From Prevotella sp. (GTDB lineage Bacteria; Bacteroidota; Bacteroidia; Bacteroidales; Bacteroidaceae): DNA of 17,499 nucleotides. The position numbers and the translations under genes were made by a program. Location: positions 1-17,499 of the forward strand of contig JAILAA010000087.1 in assembly GCA_024681875.1 (NCBI GenBank), written 5' to 3'. This document shows, piece by piece, positions 12,590-17,499 of the stretch. Positions within the stretch are counted from its first letter, which is position 1. Each line of letters begins with the position of its first letter. The notes beneath the pieces were generated by a model. It was not told the DNA's origin and searched no databases. It saw nothing but the letters and a program-made list of their open reading frames with translations.

Positions 12590-13681
12590 ATGAAGAGATT
12601 AATAACTATCTGCCTGATGGCAATTACAAGTGCGCTGAGCGCATCAGCACAAAGTATTTATGACATCAAAGTAAAGGACGACACAGGCAAAGACGTTTCG
12701 CTTTCAGAGTACAAAGGAAAGGTACTGCTGATAGTGAACACCGCTACCCGTTGTGGTTTCACACCTCAGTACAAGGAGCTGGAGGCACTCTATGAGAAGT
12801 ACCGCAGCCAGGGACTCGAGATTCTCGACTTCCCCTGCAACCAGTTTGGCGAGCAAGCCCCCGGTACTATTCAGGAGATTCACCAGTTCTGCACCGCCAA
12901 TTTCGACATCCAGTTCCCTCAGTTCGACAAGATCGAGGTGAACGGGGCCAATGAGCACCCGCTATACGCCTATCTGAAAGCACAGAAAGATTTCTCAGGC
13001 TTTGACACCAACGACCAAAAAGGTAAAATGATGGACGGAATGCTCCGCAAGCAGGATGCTGACTACGACAAGAAGGCTGACATCAAGTGGAACTTCACCA
13101 AGTTCCTTGTCGCTCGTGATGGTCGTGTCGTGAAACGCTATGAACCGACGGAGAAGATAAGCGATATCGAGGCCGACATCTGCATGGAAGTCAATCCCGT
13201 GCTGAGCACCATTATGGCTCGACGTAGTGTCCGCAAATACCTCGAAAAGCCTGTTGAACATGAGAAATTGGAAATCATTGCTCGTGCTGGCATCAATGCG
13301 CCCAGTGGCATGAACCGCCAGCCGTGGATTGTACGCGTGGTGGAAGACCAACAGCTGATTGCCGACGTAAACAAAGTGTGCAGAGGCCTCTACAATGCTC
13401 CCAACCTCATCTGCGTCTGCACACCCGTCAATGGTGGAGACCTCGATGCCGGTCTGTTGGGTGAAAATATGATGCTGGCAGCACAGGCCATGGGTCTTGG
13501 CACAGTCTGCCTCGGCGGTCCTGTACGTTGGCTGAACTCGGATGCCGATGGGAAGTTCTTCATCGACCGCCTCGACATCCCCGAAGGCTACAAGCTGAAC
13601 TACATCCTTGCCATTGGCTATCCTGACGAGCAACCCGAAGCCAAACATCGCGATGCATCAAAGGTGAAATATATACAATAA
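12590..13681 (+). CDS. Secreted fusion of a Gpx-type peroxidase and a nitroreductase
   Basis: The 363-residue product begins with a signal peptide (MKRLITICLMAITSALSASA, probable cleavage after residue 20, no lipobox). Residues 22-198 are a Gpx domain: peroxidatic Cys55 in TATRCGFTPQ, FPCNQFGEQ (Gln85), probable resolving Cys101 and WNFTKF (Trp167, Asn168). Residues 199-363 are a nitroreductase domain: VLSTIMARRSVRKY, INAPSGMNRQPWIVRV, GENMMLAAQAMGLGTVCLGG and LNYILAIGYP. The two are joined with practically no linker at CMEVNP, as if a stop codon between neighbouring genes was lost. Placement in the periplasm would need FMN outside the cytoplasm. It follows the radical SAM gene by 43 nt and ends convergently to dinB. 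Confidence 0.9.
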   Translation: MKRLITICLMAITSALSASAQSIYDIKVKDDTGKDVSLSEYKGKVLLIVNTATRCGFTPQYKELEALYEKYRSQGLEILDFPCNQFGEQAPGTIQEIHQFCTANFDIQFPQFDKIEVNGANEHPLYAYLKAQKDFSGFDTNDQKGKMMDGMLRKQDADYDKKADIKWNFTKFLVARDGRVVKRYEPTEKISDIEADICMEVNPVLSTIMARRSVRKYLEKPVEHEKLEIIARAGINAPSGMNRQPWIVRVVEDQQLIADVNKVCRGLYNAPNLICVCTPVNGGDLDAGLLGENMMLAAQAMGLGTVCLGGPVRWLNSDADGKFFIDRLDIPEGYKLNYILAIGYPDEQPEAKHRDASKVKYIQ

Positions 13682-13696
13682 AAGGTATTGGAAACT

Positions 13697-13773
13697 GGCT
13701 GCAAAGCTCACTTGCGCTCGGCTTTCTTGCGTCCCTGCGGTAGCAAGCGACCCAAGGTCGAGCGGCCGCTTGG
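13697..13773 (-). repeat. Repeat family 2, copy between convergent genes
   Basis: On the minus strand this stretch shares CGCTTGCTAC, a variable part and GGACGCAAGAA (13749 to 13724) plus GAGCTTTGCAGCC (13709 to 13697) with the copy at 4159-4352. It also holds CGACC-CAA-GGTCG (13748-13760) and the palindrome AGCGGCCGCT (13761-13770). It fills the gap between the stop codons of the fusion gene and dinB, where the hairpins could serve as a two-way transcription barrier. Confidence 0.5.
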
Positions 13774-14940
13774 CTAGTCCAAGAACTCCAGTTCAAGTTC
13801 GACCCATGCCCCTTGGCGAGAAGCCTGGCCCCCGTTTGGCGGGTGGCTTCCGGGATTTAACACACCTAAGCCCAGCAAGCGAATAGGATGGGAGTGAAAA
13901 TCCACACTCTTCATCAGCGACTTCGCCAGAGGCAGAATCTCGTCCTTTGTTCGCAAGATGTGGTCAACGGTGATGCTACGGGTAATCTGCTGGAAATCTA
14001 AAAACTTGGCATTCTGCCGAGTTTGCTCATGCTCGGCATACTGGAAGCCAGCTTCCGTCTGCTCTCGCTTATGCGCAAACTTAACTTTTAAAGTCAATGT
14101 GCGCCCCTCGAAGTCGTTCTTCTCGATGCGCCTGACCAGCTCCAGTACCGTGTGATACAGGTGGATGGTGACGGCAGCATTCTCGCTGATGTCCGATTCA
14201 AACGTCTGTTCGCAGCTGACGGACTTACGCTCCCACTCGGAAATAACTGGTCTGTTGTCTATCCCTCGCGAGAAGTCATAGAATACCTTGCCCATCTTGC
14301 CAAACTCCTGTGTAAGCCGAGTGAGCGACATATTCCTCAAATCCAGTCCCGTAAAGACACCCATTCGATGCATCTTCTCAGCCGTTTTCTGACCGACACC
14401 CCAGATTTTCTCTACTTTCAGCTGAGCGATGAAGTCCAACGCCCTGTCAGGATGAATCACCGTCAGGCCATCCGGCTTTCGCCAGTCGGAGGCAATCTTC
14501 GCCAGGAATTTGCAGTAACTCACCCCAGCCGATGCCGTCAATCCTGTAGCCTCACGAATGCGCTGCTTAATCTCGCGGGCGATGTCAACACCCAGTTCGA
14601 TACCTTTTTTGTTCTCTGTTACATCAAGAAAGGCTTCATCGAGTGAGATGGGTTCAATCTGGTCTGTATAGTCATGGAAAATCTCGTGTAACTGAGACGA
14701 CACCTCCTTATACCGCTGAAAGTGTGGCTCCACGATAATCAGTTGCGGACAAAGACGTTTGGCCACCTGAATGGACTGAGCCGAATGCACACCGAAACGT
14801 CGAGCCTCGTAGCTGGCCGTCGATACCACGCCACGTTCAGCGTCGTGTCCAACCGCTATCGGCTTACCCTTCAGTTCCAGATTGTCACGCTGTTCAACAG
14901 CGGCAAAGAACTGGTCCATGTCTACATGGATGACCTTCAT
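13774..14940 (-). CDS. dinB: DNA polymerase IV (Y-family translesion polymerase)
   Basis: The 388-residue enzyme copies damaged templates with low fidelity. Catalytic acids are seen in VDMDQFFAAVE (Asp7) and SLDEAFLDV (Asp101, Glu102). The steric-gate region FFAAVEQ, the GVVSTASYEARRFGVHS finger stretch and the helix-hairpin-helix GVGQKTAEKMHRMG (thumb) are present, followed by the little-finger domain. Length is close to the usual 350-380. Near the end, PGSHPPNGGQASRQG (between LLGLGVLN and WVELELEF) looks like extra sequence and is encoded by a palindromic stretch at 13815-13854; the final ELELEF may be the sliding-clamp contact. The gene has a -7 box on its strand at 15103-15110. No SOS operator is identifiable. 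Confidence 0.95.
   Translation of the reverse strand: MKVIHVDMDQFFAAVEQRDNLELKGKPIAVGHDAERGVVSTASYEARRFGVHSAQSIQVAKRLCPQLIIVEPHFQRYKEVSSQLHEIFHDYTDQIEPISLDEAFLDVTENKKGIELGVDIAREIKQRIREATGLTASAGVSYCKFLAKIASDWRKPDGLTVIHPDRALDFIAQLKVEKIWGVGQKTAEKMHRMGVFTGLDLRNMSLTRLTQEFGKMGKVFYDFSRGIDNRPVISEWERKSVSCEQTFESDISENAAVTIHLYHTVLELVRRIEKNDFEGRTLTLKVKFAHKREQTEAGFQYAEHEQTRQNAKFLDFQQITRSITVDHILRTKDEILPLAKSLMKSVDFHSHPIRLLGLGVLNPGSHPPNGGQASRQGAWVELELEFLD
13815..13854. repeat. Palindromic stretch inside the dinB 3' end, possible divergent copy of family 1
   Basis: GCGAGAAGCC at the left, outer stem GAAGCC (13820-13825) with GGCTTC (13845-13850), inner CCCG (13831-13834) with CGGG (13840-13843). The left flank and stem-within-stem layout recall family 1, but the inner stem and right flank differ. 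It is in frame within dinB. Confidence 0.35.
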
Positions 14941-14967
14941 CGTTATACCTTAAAACAGATTCAATTG

Positions 14968-15087
14968 CTAAGTTTCTAATCTGTTACCACTTTCTTGAAA
15001 TGCGCCTGTCCCCATTCGATAAGTGCTGTATTGGCTGGCTGCAGATGCCAGAATTGCCTTGATTAAATGGCGGATTTTCATAAACAT
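14968..15087 (-). CDS. Possible short leader ORF upstream of dinB
   Basis: A 39-codon frame begins MFMKIRHLIKAILASAASQY and ends TAG at 14968, 27 nt before the dinB start, downstream of the minus-strand -7 box at 15103-15110. It has no recognisable domain. In another frame of the same stretch the end reads ALIEWGQAHFKKVVTD and stop, which looks more protein-like, so this may be the remnant of an older gene tail instead. Weak evidence; it could be plain leader. Confidence 0.2.
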   Translation of the reverse strand: MFMKIRHLIKAILASAASQYSTYRMGTGAFQESGNRLET

Positions 15088-15102
15088 TCCTAAAACTATG
15101 GT

Positions 15103-15110
15103 GCAAATAT
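15103..15110 (-). promoter_or_regulatory. Minus-strand -7 box (TATATTTG), probable dinB promoter
   Basis: Perfect TAnnTTTG on the minus strand about 165 nt before the dinB start. It lies 22 bp from the plus-strand box at 15133-15140, so the two divergent promoters overlap. Confidence 0.5.
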
Positions 15111-15132
15111 AGTTATTTTTCCGCAAAATCCG

Positions 15133-15140
15133 TATATTTG
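15133..15140 (+). promoter_or_regulatory. -7 box (TATATTTG) of the 15211 operon
   Basis: Perfect TAnnTTTG about 70 nt before ATG 15211; a T-rich stretch (TTATTTTTCC, ending about 15122) lies in the -33 area without a clean TTTG. Confidence 0.55.
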
Positions 15141-15210
15141 CAAACAGTATTTTGCGAAAACAGGCTAGAAATAAAACATAATATAGAGTTGAACGATTAG
15201 ATGTCTTATT

Positions 15211-15822
15211 ATGATGGAGCAATTTGAAGATAAGTTACACGAGGACTTATACCAGTTCCTTCTTTCGATGAAGGAGGTAGATGAACAGTTGCCGGAATGT
15301 CCTGATGTCGAAGAGAAATGGGAAGAGATAGCCAAAGCCTACATTCCCGACGGCATCAAGGAGTTCAATGACTATCCAACTGCTTCACTCGGTTGGATGA
15401 TGTATATTGGCATGGCTGTTGCTAAATACTGGGATGCTGAATGGGAAGTTCTGGAGCAGCGAGAGCAGAGTCAAGCTCGCTTGGACTCTGTCGAGTCGCG
15501 ACAGAACTCGACCGAAAGTCAAATCTATTCAAAGATAGATAATCTGTATGCCTACATGAGAGACAAGCGAGGATATGACAGCATGGATGAGTATATCCGT
15601 GAAAATGTCTTGCTGCTCAAAGGCGTTGATTATACTGCATTGGAGAAACTGACAGGTGAATGTTCTTCCCGTATCTATAACATCCTGCGTCACCAGAACA
15701 TAGAACCAGGAACAAAAGAGGCTTTCAATGCTTACGTTTCCTGTCTGCATCAACTCTATTTGTTTGGAGCCGCTATGCAGTTGAACAGGATGGGCTATCA
15801 CATGACAAAGATGAACGGATGA
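15211..15822 (+). CDS. Conserved Bacteroidales protein of unknown function with an in-frame hairpin repeat
   Basis: The 203-residue soluble protein has no domain I can name. It begins MMEQFEDKLHEDLYQFLLSM, contains ASLGWMMYIGMAVAKYWD and later YMRDKRGYDSMDEYIRENVL, LLKGVDYTALEKLTGECSSR and AFNAYVSCLHQLYLFGAAMQ, and is mostly alpha-helical. Between KYWDAEWEVLEQ and IYSKIDNLYAYM sits a polar Gln/Ser/Arg/Glu-rich stretch (REQSQARLDSVESRQNSTES) encoded by hairpin repeat E; as I remember relatives, they lack about 25 residues here. The frame is preserved. It overlaps the next gene by ATGA and is the first of three coupled genes. Confidence 0.8.
   Translation: MMEQFEDKLHEDLYQFLLSMKEVDEQLPECPDVEEKWEEIAKAYIPDGIKEFNDYPTASLGWMMYIGMAVAKYWDAEWEVLEQREQSQARLDSVESRQNSTESQIYSKIDNLYAYMRDKRGYDSMDEYIRENVLLLKGVDYTALEKLTGECSSRIYNILRHQNIEPGTKEAFNAYVSCLHQLYLFGAAMQLNRMGYHMTKMNG
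15459..15510. repeat. Hairpin repeat family 1, copy E, in frame inside the 15211 gene
   Basis: Left flank GCGAGAGC (15459-15466); outer stem CAGAGTC (15466-15472) with GACTCTG (15484-15490); inner AAGC-TC-GCTT (15473-15482); bulged G at 15483; right flank CGAGTCGCGACAG, which itself pairs as CTGTCG-AGTCG-CGACAG. The outer stem is wholly different from copies A, B and C while both arms changed together. Confidence 0.78.
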
Positions 15823-16019
15823 AAGACTGGTCACTACTACATATCGTCCTAATATACCTCGCTGTCATCAACGTGGTCACTTTCTTCATGTACGGCATCG
15901 ACAAATGGAAAGCCAAAAAGTCTAAATGGCGCATAAGAGAGACAGCATTACTTGGATTGGCCGTACCAGCTATCTTTATCATTCAACTTGCAGTAATTGT
16001 TTATTGTCTCTACCGATGA
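15819..16019 (+). CDS. DUF1294-family membrane protein with a probable internal deletion
   Basis: The 66-residue protein has a first membrane helix (HIVLIYLAVINVVTFFMY), the DUF1294 hallmark GIDKWKAKKSKWRIRE, and a last helix (PAIFIIQLAVIVYCLYR). In the family as I know it, the WRI.E motif is followed by a helix GG..GA..GM and the basic HKT...F..G.P stretch before the last helix. Here TALLGLA joins directly to VPAIFII, so about 25 residues seem to be missing without breaking the frame, and the total is below the usual 85-95. The protein may be non-functional or a minimal variant. It overlaps both neighbours by ATGA. The biochemical role of the family is unknown. Confidence 0.7.
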   Translation: MKDWSLLHIVLIYLAVINVVTFFMYGIDKWKAKKSKWRIRETALLGLAVPAIFIIQLAVIVYCLYR

Positions 16020-16357
16020 ACATAGAAGAGTTTCGTGATTATTGCCTTTCCTTGCCCGATGTGACTGAGGCAACACCATTTGAGAAAATGTCAAGAGAAA
16101 GGTTTACCATTCTAGTATTCTATATTCATGGGCACATCTTCTGCTATTTCAAAGTAGAGGACTTCTCAAACATCACTATCAAGTGCTGTCCTTCAGACAT
16201 ATCAGAATTAATGGATCAATACCAAGCCATTGATAAACCATATAACGGTGACAAGCGATATTGGATAAGCATTCAGCCCAACTTGGACTTACCAGATGAT
16301 TATCTCATAAAATTAGTACGCAAGTCATACGAAATAGTAAAAAGCAAATATAAATGA
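16016..16357 (+). CDS. MmcQ/YjbR family protein
   Basis: The 113-residue protein shows the family pattern MNIEEFRDYCLSLPDVTEAT, then PFEKMSRERFTILVFYI-like FxV...IFCYFKVEDFSNITIKCCP, YNGDKRYWISIQPN and a final helix LIKLVRKSYEIVKSK. This fold (double-stranded beta with helices, DUF419) was found in YjbR of Escherichia coli; members are often called DNA-binding proteins, but the function is not established. ATG 16016 is chosen because it overlaps the stop of the previous gene (ATGA) and gives the standard N-terminus. It is the last gene of the three-gene unit. Confidence 0.88.
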   Translation: MNIEEFRDYCLSLPDVTEATPFEKMSRERFTILVFYIHGHIFCYFKVEDFSNITIKCCPSDISELMDQYQAIDKPYNGDKRYWISIQPNLDLPDDYLIKLVRKSYEIVKSKYK

Positions 16358-16435
16358 GCCTAATGGTCGTAAGCAGCTTATTTTTGACCTCAACCATTTC
16401 TCTCTTCTAAATCTTCTGGCTACCAAATGAACCAG

Positions 16436-16495
16436 TGAGCGCCATCGGAGCTTGCTCGAAGATGGCCGAGTCGTGACGGACGAAGACAAAGTCAA
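16436..16495. repeat. Hairpin repeat family 1, copy B, at the 3' end of the AraC gene
   Basis: Left flank GAGCGCC; outer stem GCCATC (16441-16446) with GATGGC (16461-16466); inner GAGC-TT-GCTC (16448-16457); unpaired GAA on the 3' side; right flank CCGAGTCGTGACGGACGAAG. The tail matches copy A with a few changes and runs into the stop codon (16492-16494) of the minus-strand AraC gene. Confidence 0.75.
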
Positions 16496-17355
16496 CGAAT
16501 TGGAGCAGTGAGAGTGCGGTATTGTTTTGCTGTTATGCCGGTGACGCGCTTGAAATAACGGTAGAAGGATGTGGGTTCGGTGAAGCCAAGCATATAGGCT
16601 GTTTCCTGAAGTGTCCGTGTGGCGTGTGCCTCAATGAGTCGCTTGGCCTGTGTCGTCACATATTGCTCTATCCAATCAACTGGTGAAAGGCCGTTAGTGA
16701 CCGTTCGGATGACTTTGCTGAGATGCTTGGGTGTGAGGTTCAGCAAATCGGCGTAGAACTTGACCTCCCGCGACTCCCGGTAGTGTTTTACTACGAGGTC
16801 GCAGAAGCGGTTGAAGATGTCCGCATAGCGGTTCTCTGCCCATTGCCGGTCTTGATCGCTGCGGTAGTAATTGAGAAACTCATAGCCCACGGCGAGTTGC
16901 GCCAACAGGGTTTGATAGCGGTGGGGTAGTTCCTCATCGGTGTGGTTGGCAATGATGGCGAGCTGGTCGACGATGGCGAGCAGGTGTGAGGCTTGTTCGT
17001 CAGTCAGTGAACAATAGGGGGCGCTGTTGAATTTCTCGAAGTCGTGGCTGAAGGTGTAGAAACGGAGGTCATCGAGCATCTTCGGCGATATGAACAGCAG
17101 GGCATAGGTGAAGTCGTCGGAACAATCCATCGGGTGCATGATATGGCCTGGAAGAATAATAGTCAGATCGTTTTTGTGATGGATGATGGTCCGCATATCG
17201 TACATTGCTCGTTCGGTGCCGCTCAGAATGAGGGTCAGGACGATGTGCGGGAAGACGAAATCTTTGTTGTAGCCAAAGAAGCGTGGCATCTCACGTACAA
17301 TCAGGATGTCGGTTTGCTTAATGGATTGTAGTAGCGGGTCATTAGAGGTTGGCAT
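16492..17355 (-). CDS. AraC-family transcriptional regulator
   Basis: A 287-residue regulator with an N-terminal cupin-like sensing domain (about residues 20-120; ILSGTERAMYDMRTI and ILPGHIMHPMDCSDDF) and a C-terminal AraC double helix-turn-helix (about 190-285): VKFYADLLNLTPKHLSKVIR, then TLQETAYMLGFTEPTSFYRY and FKRVTGITAKQYR. ATG 17355 is preferred to an upstream TTG at 17361. A canonical promoter lies at 17403-17433. The stop codon lies at the edge of hairpin repeat B, so the last codon or two may derive from the repeat. It faces the MmcQ operon convergently; its target and inducer are unknown, possibly a transporter or divergent gene outside the window. Confidence 0.92.
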   Translation of the reverse strand: MPTSNDPLLQSIKQTDILIVREMPRFFGYNKDFVFPHIVLTLILSGTERAMYDMRTIIHHKNDLTIILPGHIMHPMDCSDDFTYALLFISPKMLDDLRFYTFSHDFEKFNSAPYCSLTDEQASHLLAIVDQLAIIANHTDEELPHRYQTLLAQLAVGYEFLNYYRSDQDRQWAENRYADIFNRFCDLVVKHYRESREVKFYADLLNLTPKHLSKVIRTVTNGLSPVDWIEQYVTTQAKRLIEAHATRTLQETAYMLGFTEPTSFYRYFKRVTGITAKQYRTLTAPIR

Positions 17356-17402
17356 TGTCAAAGAATTATTAAGTTAGTATGTACAGATGCTCAATTTGTT
17401 TG

Positions 17403-17433
17403 CAAAATTACTACTTTTTCGTGATTACGCAAA
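17403..17433 (-). promoter_or_regulatory. Canonical promoter TTTG-N19-TAATTTTG of the AraC gene
   Basis: On the minus strand TTTG (17433 to 17430) is followed after exactly 19 bp by TAATTTTG (17410 to 17403), a full match to the Bacteroidota primary sigma promoter. It precedes ATG 17355 by about 48 nt. Confidence 0.8.
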
Positions 17434-17499
17434 GATAATGCGACCTTTTGCCATAAAATATATCTAAATTGTTTGTGGACGGATATACACAATATAGTA

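Noticed and set aside
13761..13770. AGCGGCCGCT as a cloning-site (NotI) artefact
   Set aside because: The palindrome lies within native repeat family 2 with no vector-like neighbours.
3764..16495. CRISPR-like array
   Set aside because: The repeats are dispersed over 13 kb, not evenly spaced, have variable stems and no cas genes nearby.

Overview
The window looks like a chromosomal segment of a gut or oral Bacteroidota, most likely Prevotellaceae. Evidence: repeated TAnnTTTG -7 boxes with A-rich leaders and no strong Shine-Dalgarno sites, including one perfect TTTG-N19-TAATTTTG promoter; Bacteroidales families (DUF2023 beside flavodoxin, two AraC regulators, thiol-type Gpx, DUF1294, MmcQ/YjbR); and moderate GC. 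The genus is an inference from general resemblance, not from a search.

Layout. 1-232: 3' end of an IS21-family element (istB tail and terminal repeats). 293-1782 (+): AraC-controlled unit, a small membrane protein whose natural N-terminus seems cut off by an in-frame TGA, overlapped by an AraC regulator. 1800-3505 (-): degenerate flavodoxin-like protein, LysR regulator, then two decayed genes (a membrane-protein tail and an FKBP isomerase with an internal deletion). 3506-4380: mostly non-coding, full of hairpin repeats and two divergent promoters. 4381-6953: a 29-aa membrane peptide (+), then on the minus strand flavodoxin, DUF2023, a small membrane protein frameshifted at a G7 tract, and two SAM methyltransferases. 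7263-9026 (+): Sel1-repeat protein, sigma-region-4-like protein and metallo-beta-lactamase-fold hydrolase, closed by a terminator. 9296-13681 (+): redox/peroxide-defence cluster of Gpx, OhrR-like MarR regulator, nitroreductase, two-helix membrane protein, radical SAM enzyme, and a secreted Gpx::nitroreductase fusion. 13774-14940 (-): DNA polymerase IV. 15211-16357 (+): three genes joined by ATGA overlaps (unknown protein, shortened DUF1294 protein, MmcQ/YjbR). 16492-17355 (-): second AraC regulator with a canonical promoter.

The most interesting signal is a family of small hairpin repeats, six clear copies (3764, 3963, 7004, 10990, 15459, 16436). Each has a CGAGAGC-like left flank, an outer stem whose sequence differs between copies but stays self-complementary, an inner stem often AAGC-TC-GCTT, an unpaired bulge on the 3' side, and a CGAG right flank. 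Two copies lie in frame inside genes (nitroreductase and the 15211 gene), two lie just downstream of minus-strand -7 boxes, and one touches the stop codon of the last AraC gene. This resembles a palindromic mobile or leader element that tolerates coding sequence, like Rickettsia palindromic elements, and I do not recognise it as a named family. A second, longer repeat family has copies at 4159-4352 and 13697-13773.

The redox cluster is coherent: the MarR protein keeps the sensing Cys and two Tyr of OhrR, the adjacent Gpx has peroxidatic and resolving cysteines, and three TCGC-N3-CGAT sites surround the gpx promoter. Internal deletions or a frameshift in FKBP, DUF1294 and the G7 gene show a region with active small-scale rearrangement.
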